DNA of 64,000 bases, taken from NCBI GenBank assembly GCA_036924085.1, contig JAVGWX010000011.1, forward strand, positions 29,896,317 to 29,960,316, in the 5' to 3' direction. Under the pieces are notes generated by a model, which was given only the letters and a program-made list of their open reading frames with translations, was not told the DNA's origin and ran no database searches. Below are positions 49,401-61,400 of the stretch, in pieces; position 1 is the stretch's first letter, and each line of letters starts with the position of its first letter. The translations under genes and the position numbers were made by a program. Source of the stretch: Ariolimax columbianus (taxonomy: Eukaryota; Mollusca; Gastropoda; Stylommatophora; Arionidae).

Positions 49401-52400
49401 GATTATTTTCTGGAGTCCATTTGGTTCTTGGACTAAGGATGTCTTTCCACCCAATGAGACAACTGATAATCTTATGCATTTACATGACATTTGAATACAC
49501 ATGACATTTGAATACTTATGACATTTGAATATACATGATATTTGAATATACATGACATTTGGATATACATGACATTTGAATACTCATGACATTTGAATAT
49601 ACATGACATTTGAATACTCATGACATTTGAATACACATTTTTTACCACACATCACATTTTTCTTGGCGTTAGTCCAACAAATATGCTGTGTATGAGGAAG
49701 CCAACAATATTCTGTATACGTACTGATCTTTTTCAGTGCTGTATCAATGCGGATCTAGGTCTTTGGTCTGCCCATCTCGCCATCATATAGGTGGGCGGCC
49801 CCGTTGACATGTATAGGCATATGGCCACCAAAACATTGTTCTATATGTCTATCTGTTGCCAGACATGCATACTATATGTCTGTCCCAGCGATGTTTGTGT
49901 GATATCGCTGCTTCCACAATGTCTCGGAACAAAATTTGATGTTTAATTTCTTCATTTCAGATCTTATCCTGTAATAAAATTGTTAGTATACATCGTCCCG
50001 CGTGGAGCCACATAGCGCAGTGGTTATCACGCTGGCTTCGCATCTGAGTGGTCCTGGGTTCATTCCCCAGTTGAGGCGGTAATGTTTTTTCAGACCGCAA
50101 TGGCTTCTGGGTCGACCCAGCCTTAAATGGGTACTGGTTCAGTCCAGGGAAGTAAAAGTGGCGAGGAAGAGGAGATGGCTACCGCCTTCATATAGTCAAT
50201 CCTTTGAAATGTGAGATCGCTAATAACTTACACCCCTATGGCAGTAATGCTATGAGTTACTTTACTTACATTGTTCCATTGCTCTCAGAATATCTCAGTA
50301 TCTGTTTTGCATAGGTGCCACACTTCGGATCCATAAATCATTGCTGGAATGACCATGTGTGCTCTTTTTTTTTTTACCATTATAATATTTTGAATATAAG
50401 AAGCGATAACAGAATACCCGAATAACTTACTATCATCATGAACCATGGCTCTTGGAGCTGACAATCAATTCCCTCCGTAAAAATCAGGTCTGCCACTTCA
50501 AAGGTAGCACTTTCTAACCTACTTACTATGTGTCCATTACAGGGCAGATGCACCAATCATGGCTCAGCTCTGGGAGAGTGTCCAAAGTGATGAGATTATT
50601 CTTGGGTAATGTTCATTCTTGCTATGTTTGCTCATTTATTCCATTATATGACTACTTAGTACATAAATATGTTGTTACATTTACATTACAGCTGACATAC
50701 ATGCCTCAAACATTACTGATTGCATGTCTTGAATTTTTTTCCCTTCTTTTTCTTGTCTTGGCTTAACTTATGCACTTGTGCCATGAGGTGTTGTGGAGAG
50801 CTGTAGTTTTCTGTCCAGGACCTGCCACGTCGCTGATGTAGTCGCCATCCAATGACGATTTAGAATTTTCGCAACATTTCATATCCACCTAGTTCTTGAT
50901 CCGCCACAATTGCGAAAACTCGATTACCGTGCATTATAGGTGCACAGTGATAGTTGGTCAGGTTGCATTCTCATTAGGTAACTGAACCACTTGATTCTCT
51001 CATTAATATATTCAGTGCAGGATCTTGCATCAACGATGATTCGCACTTGATGGTTTTCTAGAGACATCTCATTTCACATGTTGTGGATCTTCTAGAGATT
51101 GTTTAAACCCAACGTTTGACACTGGTAACAGAGCATTGTAATCAATATATTTTATGGTAGCTAAAAATAACACAGAAAATGTCAAATGTATGTTCATGTA
51201 AATAGTAACAGAAGTGTGATAACACTGACCTATAAAAACATTTATTAAAATGAATTACTTCTATGATATTAATATTGAGAAATATAATGGAAATAGGCCT
51301 TGACATAACAAAGCACTCTTAAAAGGTAAAATAGTGTGTGCTACACTCTTATTGAATAGAGTAGAGGACATTGAGAAAGATCGAAGATGTTGCAGATACA
51401 TTTCTTACAGTTCCTACCATACAGGTTCTTGCTGTTGTTGTTGAATGCCCACAATGAGTAAGTTTGATCTTTTGTGCGCCCTAAAAAGGACGTTAAGTGG
51501 CGGGTTGTAGTAGCTTTCCTCACATCCTGAGCATGCTGATGATGGGACGTGATTCCTCCAGGCGGTTGTGCTATGCTTAGCTTCATCTGTGTGGCGCTCA
51601 CTACTATGGGAATCACATTGATCCACATCTCGTCAGTCAGGCTACCTTGAAAACAGCTCTTCATCGGTCAACTGATGTTATACTTTCTAGTCCGATGAGG
51701 TTTACAAAGCAGACAGCATTTCAGGTCTTTGTCAGTCCCCCACAGCTTTCCGAACATGGTCGCTCCACCAGGTCAGACTGCCTCTTTGGTCTGCATAGGT
51801 AGGGCATTCTTGCAGAATATGTTCTGGTGTTTGCTTGGGTGCTCCACAATTGCATGTGGCAGTGTCTCTGAGACCCATTCTATGGAGGTAGGCCTGGAGT
51901 CTACAATGTCCCGTTCTGAGTCTGAAGACCTTTGTCTGCTAATCTCTGCCAAGTTTGTCTATGCTGTCATTTTCTGGCTTGTATTCTTTGTGCTGTTCTC
52001 TCCATTCTGTCCTCGTGGATCGTTTGATGAGTGTCTTTGCTTCTTTATAGCTCTGCGGATGGGGAATCTGCTTGCTGCCACTTCCGGCTTTTGTTAGCTC
52101 ATCTGCTTTCTCGTTTCCAGGGATCCCACAGTGGGCTGGAATTCATTGTAGGACTAAATCTGTTTTTTGAGACAGCAATCCTATGTTGTATTTTATTTCA
52201 TGTGAGAGTCTATCTTGTTTGTGGCTTGAGATGGCTTGGAGTACACTTCTGGAGTCTGTTAGAATGACCGTCCGTTTTCCTTGTATTTATGTTTTGGCTG
52301 ATAAGAATCTGAGTTGCTGCATGAACAGCTCTTGCTTCAGCTCTGAAATTGGTACAAGTCTCTCCTGCTGTATGGAGTGATTTTTCTATGTCGCCATTGG

Positions 52401-55400
52401 AGTGTTCGATGTAGATTCCATTGCCTCCACTTGAAAACAGCTTGTTTCCAGGGAATGCTACATGGAAGAAAGATTGTGGTCTTAGTCAGTGTATTGACTC
52501 GTATTGACCCTGACGCAAAGTCCTGGCCAGTATTTTGTGCCTGACCGGACTAGCGTCTCAGTTCCCGTACTGTACAGATAGCATTAAGGATGGTCTTAAC
52601 TTTCTTTCATGTCAAAACTGTGTCAAAATGCATGAGCTCTAGTTGCTCTCTCACTCAGATGTTCATGTTTCATAGGCAAAAGAAACATACAATATAAATA
52701 CAAATTTAATTTAATTTATTCATTTCATAGAAGTAACGCCACTAAAAAAAGTTGTCAAGAGTACTTAACTCAAGTACGAGTGGCATTGGCAACAATAGCA
52801 TACAAGTACTTGGTGCTCATACTCGGAAAGGAGGGTCAGAAGAAAGTTCAAGTGTAATATTCAGCTGTCACGGGTTCAAAGTGTTAAACTGATGCCGAAA
52901 ATGGATGTGTCGGACCGAAAGGTGCAAATTTAGCAGCCAGGCTGTAAAATAGCGACGCAACGCATTACATCTAGCTACTTGTAAAGCCCTGTTCAGGGCT
53001 TGGTAATGGGAGATTGAGCTAGAACGCAGAAGAAGAAGAAAAGGGTTAAACTGAAAGAAACATGAATAAAGTTCAGAGTTTGGCCGTAAACTTTGATGCC
53101 AAATCAACAATCATATTTTTTAAGTTTTTACATTTTTACGTTATTTGAAATTCAGATATGACAAAGATGGACACTGTCGTGGCTCACCAGAACGCCAGCC
53201 TCCTAGTCCTGTCAGACTAGAATGGGAGATTAACAAACAGGTGAGTACTGGACTAGAGAACTGGCAATAGAGATCTGTTGGTGAATGCTTGCAGTTTTGT
53301 TGTCATACTTTTTGTTACACGTTTGTTTCGGAGATAGAGTGGAACAGATTTTGACATTCACGCTCAACATAAGATGGGTGGTGGGCACACGACTGGTAGT
53401 TCTAAAAAAGAAGAATAATACAAAAAAATTATTGGAAAATAAATAATAGACAATTATAAATAATCCTTTTTAATAATGAAACAATTTGAATTATGCATAA
53501 AATACTTTTTATATACTCGAGGAATAGCATATACTGCCAATGGGGATGAAGTGTCAGATACTTTGTTGTATAAAGTTTTAGCATTTGTCAGGCCAACCCC
53601 TTATTTGCTGCCCTGCTTAAAATAGTCTGGTACCCATTTATAGCTGACACAGTGGAGCATGATGCAAACAAGTTACAAATCAGGTCAATTTGCAATGAGA
53701 GACAAAACATTTGAGATTTTCTACAACTCTGATGCTGCCTTGGCCCTACAGAGACAGTTGAGCTCATTTGTTACACCCTGCTGGTGAATGTAATGAGGTT
53801 GAGTTATCGTTTTTGGGCCAACTGTGTTGTATCAGTCATTGTAGGCCTGTATCATTAGACTACTCTTATGTCCATCTACCCATCTACTGCAAGGTGTACC
53901 TCGTGCCCTGTAGCCGAAATTGAGAAATTTAAAAAAAATGTAAATTGCACAGATCACATATCACAGATCATAAATCATCACAATCATAAATCATCACAAT
54001 CATAAATCATCACAATCATAAATCATCACAATCATGAACCACTCTTCATTCCTCGACATGGCAGTTAATCTTGTTCAGGTTCCAACCCTGTGTCATTACA
54101 GTTGTATAGATTTTGTCGCAGTAGTTTTTGTCGCAGTGGACGGTTGGATTGTTCATTCTATGTAATGACAACACTGATAGTGGCATTCCAGAATTACAGT
54201 TATGAGGAAAGACTCAGAAAAACCAACTACAGTGTCTTGAAAGGAGAAGAATTTGAGGTGACTTAACCTGTAGCACTCCAATGTCCTGTCTCTTTGAACC
54301 AGCTCGGCCTGCAAAAACGGTGTGCGGAAAATTTTTTTTTTTTTTTTTGAACGGAGTCACTCCTGACAGCCATTTTTTACTGCTGACTACGCCCTCCATA
54401 TATACACGATATTTTGCCGGTTAAAGTATCGTATGTGCGATTACAAATGGCTTTTGAACAGTTTTAATTTTGTATACGCCGTTTGGAGCAAGCCAACTTT
54501 TTGCGAAAGGGGAAGTAGGTTGTTGAGAAAGATTTTTATCGCGTAGATCTGTTTATTTTGTTTGTTTAAATGAAAGAACTACGTTTGAATTGGAAACTGA
54601 CAGTTGTGTAGATATTGTAAACACAGTATCGATACGTTGTTGTGGTTTCCATGGTTTTCTATCGAAGCGACTAGGCCTAGTGGTCGAGTCCAAATTTTTC
54701 CCGAGATTTTCATAAATTTTCAACTTCATCTTTTTAAATCTCAAAAACTAACAAACATACAACAAAAACAATAACACCCACATGTTCGTTATGCTATTGT
54801 GTATCTACACACGAGAAAAACATATTTATTGACAAACAAACATAAAAGTTACAAATTTTGAAAGACTACCACAGCGACTAATTAAGAAAATTAATTAGGT
54901 CAAATTTAGTCACTAATTATGTAGCGTGCCTAAGGTTAATACAGTTTTATAAGATAATCACATGAAAGGTTAAATTAGACTATAACAAGTTTTTTCAAAA
55001 TACAACCACCAACGAGAACAAGAGAACACAGATACAAATTAACTAAAAGTTCCAGATTGGATATTAGGGAATATTGTTTTAGTCAGAGTGGTGAATGTTT
55101 AGGAGGCAGGGACAGTTAATGCATCTAAGAATAGATTGGATGTGCCTACCTTTTAGAGCAGGGTAATGCAGATGTAACTGGTTGTATACAGACTCTGATG
55201 AGTCTTCTAAACCAGTATAAAAACGTTAAGACAATTTGTAGTATTATTGTCGGTTAGACGAGTATAGTTGATGAGGTCACGGTGGCCTTACAGCATTTAA
55301 TGACATTGAAATAAAACCGGCATGGATGCACGATGTGGACCATTGGGTAAGATTAAATTTAGTGTTTGTTATTCACTATTTTCTCCTTATCTGCCTGCCC

Positions 55401-58400
55401 ACGATTGAAAATCTGCTGTGCTTGTATCCATTTCAAAAGATCATTAGTATTTGTAAAGTGTCACATTTTGAAGAGAGCTAACAGGCTGTTTTTTCTCCTC
55501 TTACCAGTGCCAGCAGGTGATCCAGGCAAGCCTGCAGGTCGCAAAGTCATTGCTGAATGATGTGGACCTTCATGTCATGATGTTCCAGGAGTTTGGCAAA
55601 GGCTTTATTAAAACATGCAGAATCAGCCCAGATGCTTTCATTCAGGTGGCTCTTCAGATTACTTATTATAGGGTGAGTGAAGTGTAGTTAACTAAAGATT
55701 GTCAAAGAAAAAATACAAGCATGATGTTATTTTTTCTTTGTTCACTGGAGATTGTCAAAGAAAACATACAAGCATGGTGTAATTTTTCTTTTTTCACTGG
55801 AGATTTTCAAAGAAAAAATACAAGCATTGTAATTTTTCTTTGTTCACTGGAGATTGTCAAAGAAAAAATACAAGCATTGTCATTTTTCTTTGTTCACTGG
55901 AGATTGTCAAAGAAAAAATACAAACATGTAATTTTTCTTCTTTGTTCACTGAAGATTGTCAAAGAAAAAATACAAGCATTGTCATTTCTTCTTTGTTCAC
56001 CATCAGACATCCACACCAATGACTCTGACAAAGGCAGCAGTGAGGTCAAGGCTCTAAACATTGCTGAAAAGCATTTCGGAGCTTGAACCTATTTTATTTT
56101 ATAGATGTGAGTCATTGGCAATGAATAAACAGAGAAATCACTTGCAGTAATAGAAATATGGTTCCCAAATAAAAATGATATGTATATACTTTGGACAGCA
56201 AAGAAATCCAGTGATAATATATTGCAAGGAAATATTTGTAAATTGTTCATCATCATCAGTCCCATAACCTAGAATGTCGTGGAGGCACCGTTATTGTAAT
56301 TTGTAGTACTAGCTCCCGCCATACAAGTGTCTTGGGCCACTACACGCCTGACGGAGCCCATCTCTCTCCAGGTGGCAGTTCATTATAGTTGTCTAAGTTT
56401 CATACAACAAAGTTGACCCTGTCTTCAGCTGGGGTGAAGGGTGCCAATCTTGTGAAGCTCAACCGGGTGAACTAGACCGTGAAATAGGACACATGTTTAA
56501 GTGTAGTGCTATTCATATAGCCGATGTCCATTCCAGGATAATCGAATGGAAGAAAACACAAAATGACTGAATTAACCAGTCCAAATGGAAAACAACAACA
56601 CTTTTTTGTGAGCACAAGTGTAAGTCGTTAATTAGTGTAAATTTCCAGCAAATCCATGGTCTGGCGGCATCTATAATGAACTAAAACAGAAGAGCAATGT
56701 AGACCCACAGCCAGTTATGGCACCATCATTAATTTTCATTAATTTGTTGAACATTTGTATTGTTCTTGTGTGAGTTTTCATTAGTTTGTTGTACATTTGT
56801 ATTGTTCTTGTGTGAGTTTTCATTAGTTTGTTGAACATTTGTATTGTTCTCATGAGTTTTAATTAGTTTGTTGTACATTTGTATTATTCTCATGAGTTTT
56901 CATTAGTTTGTTGAACATTTGTATTGTTCTTGTGTGAGTTTTCATTAGTTTGTTGAACATTTGTATTGTTCTTGTGAGTTTTCATTAGTTTGTTGAACAT
57001 TTAAATTGTTCTCATGTGAGTTTTAATTAGTTTGTTGTACAAGCTTTTATTTGCTGAAATCGACACACATGTATTTTCTATGAGGCCACTTTTAATTGTA
57101 CAGAAACTCTGTATAACTTTAATTCATAGTTCCATCAACAAAGGTAAGGCATTTCATAACTTTGAAAATGCTTCACAATCAGACACTAGCTACCCCCATT
57201 CGGTCCTGCCATAAATATTTGAATGTTTCACTCGTGTTTTCTTTATTAATCCCCAGTTACAAAATCAATTTTGTTTGACATACGAGTCTTCAATGACACG
57301 CCTGTACCTAGAAGGCCGAACAGAAACAGTGAGATCCTGCACCGAAGACACATGCCACTTTGTGAGGGCTGTAGAAGAAGGAAAGCCGGTCAGTTGAGAA
57401 ATTTTTTTCAAATCCGTCCATGTGAGAAATGTCTCCCTTTTTTAAAGGGAGTGGTTTCTCCTTTGCTTTGAATTTTGATCGAAAACAAATTTAGTATATG
57501 AAAAGAAAGATACAGGAAGTCCTTGCTGGTCAGGAATGAATTGGTAGAGAATTGAGTATACTAAGCCTGAGCTTGTGAGGTAGGGTGACCAGTTCCCTTC
57601 CTCACCGTCTTTTCATTCCCAAACCATAAGCCGGGTACCCATTTATAGCTGGGTTAATGAGTTACCAGCAGTGGGAGTTGAACCCCATACCTTTGCCATG
57701 AAAAGTGAGTAGTCTACCACTGCGTTAATCAGATGCTCATTTCGTATATAGCTTAACTATATTCAAGCTTTCTATTCTAAATATGAGGATTCTTTCAACT
57801 TTGTGAGTTTTTCTCAATTGACAACTCTGTAAAAGTAAATGAGTAGTTAAAGCTGTATAGTTTAGGAAACATACTCATAATAAACAGATTTGGGCTCAAG
57901 AGGAAATATCCTCTTGAAAGTACTGGAGAGTTTGAGAAATGCCATTTTTAGTCTGAACTTCAAATGAGGGGGAGATTTCCAAACTGCACCTTCACAGGGT
58001 AGAAGATGGGTAACTCATGAAGGGTAAAATCATAACAGAAGATCCGGTGAAAGAGAGAAATAAGAACCAGAATTGCATGAGCAAAAAAAGTATTTTACGG
58101 TCCTGATATCAGTTGGTATTAATATGACACTCCAAAAAAAAAATCCTGACCAAATATGCCAGTCTTTTTGATTGCACGGCTCTGAAACATGAAAAATCAA
58201 TGATTGCAGAAATACTTGGAGACTTTTGAGATGTAGTATTACCGATAGATAAATATAGTTAGCTGGACGGAGAGAAAATCAAATGAAAAAGTATGTTGTG
58301 GGGGAGGAAAGACAGCTGTTACAAAGGTGACTGGTCTGGCTGGGCAACAACTTACATCATGAAGACTCAGTAAAGAAAATCTTGAAAGACAAAACACATG

Positions 58401-61400
58401 TAACGAGAGAAATGGGCAGACTAAGAAATACCTTTCTGACAAGCATATAGGGACATGGTCGGCGACGTACTTATGCTGAGCTGAAAATGGCCCCAGATGA
58501 CAGGCAGAAATGGAAAGACAGAATCCTTAGCTTACAAACCAGTCCTAGGACTGAATGATGCGGATGACAGGCAGAAATGGAAAGACCAAATCTTCAGCTT
58601 ACAAACCAAGAATAAAGGCTGGCTGAGTATAATCTATGTTCATTGCGCGCCAACTATGGCGTATAAGGCAGAAACAAATGATTTCCAGTTGGAACGGTGT
58701 ACGCCACTGTTTTTAGATCTTGTATGGTGCTGAGCCCCATAGTTGAGCACTCTCAAATAATTGTTCTTCTGAGTGTTTTCTTGGGTCTCCCTCTTTTCCG
58801 GGGTCTCCCTCTTTTCCGAACTCCCCTTGGTGTCCATTCAAGTGGTTGCAATATAAGAAGGTTGTTGTTCATTCTAAGAACAAGATATTATGTACATCGT
58901 TTTTTCCGGATGATGCTCGGTCGACACATATAGTTGGTTTGTTTCTGTTCTTATCATTAGTTGTGAACTGGTTCCAGCGTATTTTAAATAATTTTCTGAA
59001 ACATTTATTTTTAAAGATTTTCAGTTTTATTTTCCAGCACTTTTGTTGTCTTTCAGCTTTCACATCCATATGTCAGGACTGATATTATGACTGAGTTGAA
59101 TAATCTGAGCTTATGTTTGCTCAGTGTCGTTGATTTCCAGATGTTTGTGAGATGATTAAATGTGCATGAGCCCAAAGTTATTCTAGTGGAAATTTCGTGG
59201 CATATCCACATCTTGTCATTTTGCTTCCCAGGTCTCTGAAGTGTTGGACATTTTGTAGAGATTTCCCCTGTAGCCTGATATCAACTGTTGTGTTTGTGGA
59301 AGCTGAGTATAATAGGGATACATATATTGCTTGACAATCTATGCAGGGATAATTGTGAATTATTGTCTGGTATTTAAATAGTTAAGCTAATGCATCCACA
59401 CAACATTAGTGTATCATTTATGTATAATAATGCTAGCCCTAGCAACTTGTAGGTTAGCAGATTCCCAATGTGAATCCCAGAAGTACAACATTGGGATGTA
59501 AGAACATGTACCCAGTCATTTATGTTGTGCGATGACTAATACATGGCTGCAAACCTCATTATGTCAAATAAAGTACTATAAAAACCACAACTACCGTTCT
59601 GTTAAGAATCAATGTCATTGCACTCTGGGCAGATCCATAGGTGCTCAGTCCTTCTAGCTAATGGGAAGAGTGTAGATACTGATCGTTCCTGTAGCTTGCT
59701 GGTTGTACACATGTTGCCCCTCTTTGTTGGATCCACGTATGATTTTAAAATCTTGCAATCAGTGCATTGCTGGTTCATTGACTGATCAAATTGTCAATGT
59801 CCCCGCGGCTGTTGCTGAGGACAGGATATCAGCTCTTTTATTGCTGCAAACTCTTACATTGGCAGATCCACCCAAGTTCCGTAAAGTTTGAGGCCTCTAT
59901 ATTTGCTATCCACTCCTGCCACTGCCAGCACTTCTGAAGCAAGGATTGAGAGTAAGAGACAAAAAATTACAACCCTCAAGAGGTCCCAGATAGCCACCTC
60001 AGAGCCAAAGTCACTGCCTCGATCTCCAATCTGACACTGGATGTTAAGTATGTACCACTCCTCTCAGCAACGACGCTGTCTCTCGCTCTAGCAGAGAAGC
60101 CCCAACTGGATTTCTTACTGCATATAACAGATTCCTCACTAAAAAAACACAAATGTTTTGGTGCAGGCTTAATCCAAGGGCATCATCTGAAGTGGTGACC
60201 CTATGTAGATTTCTTGTTAGACAACTGCAAGAAAAATGGTCATTCTAACAGACTTCAGGAGCATTCTCCAAAACATCTCCAAGTCCCAAACAAGATAGAC
60301 TCTCACATGCAATAAAACATCAAGATAGACTTTCACATGAAATAAAACAAGATAGAATTTCATATGAAATAATACAAAATGATAGACTCTCACATGAAAT
60401 AAAATACAACATCAGGTTGCTGTCCCAAAAAACCAATTTAGTCCTACACTGGATTCTGGCCCAATCCCTGGAAACGAGAAGACAGATGAGCTTGCAAAAG
60501 CTGGAAGTTGAGGCCCGCAGACTCCCCATCCACAGAGCTATAAAGAATCAGACACCCATAAAACGTTCCCAAAAAACAGAATGAAGAGGCCAGCACAAAG
60601 AATACAAGCCAGAAAATGACAGCATAGACAAACTTGGCAGAGATGGGCAGACAAAGATCTTCAGACTCAGAATGGGACACTGCAGACTGAAGACCCGTCT
60701 CCAAAGAATGGGTCCTAGAGACACTGTCACAATCAATTGCGGAGCACCCAAGCAAACAAGTTCATATCCTGCAGGACTGCCCCATTTATGCAGACCAAAT
60801 AGAGGCAGTCTGGCCTGGGGAAGCGACCATGCTCGAAAAGCTGGGGGGGACCAGCGAAGATCTGAAATGCAGTCTCCTTCGTGAAACTCACCGGGCTAGA
60901 AGCATAGCATCAGTTCGTCAAAGAAAGTGACCAAATGCTCACATAAGTACATGACAAGAATGATGATATTGTATGTTAAGAATTAGCTATGGAACACTAA
61001 TGTGTTATGATTCTTTGCTTGGCAGAAAGAAGAATGTATAAAACTATTGACAAAGGCTGCTGACTATCACCAAAACCTATACCGAGACTCAATGACAGGC
61101 AAGGGAGTTGACAGACACCTTTTCTGTCTCTATGTGGTCTCCAAGTATCTGGGCATTGACTCTCCATTCCTTACTAAAGCTCTCAGTGAACCCTGGAAGC
61201 TATCAACAAGTCAGGTCAGTATATCATTTGATTGTTCTCCAGCCCATTATAACAGCTTAGTTTTACATGTGTATTATTGTGAATTATTTTTACCTTGATC
61301 TGTACAGCAATTCCTTCTCCATATTCTTAACTTGACCCTTTGGAGACGGAGCTTAATAATGGTTTTACTGCCTAAAAGATGGAGCCATTTCTAGAAAATA

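Noticed and set aside
55693..56005. Tandem duplicated exon after exon 16
   Set aside because: The 50-bp repeats are A/T-rich, bear no resemblance to exon 16 and lie entirely in the intron.
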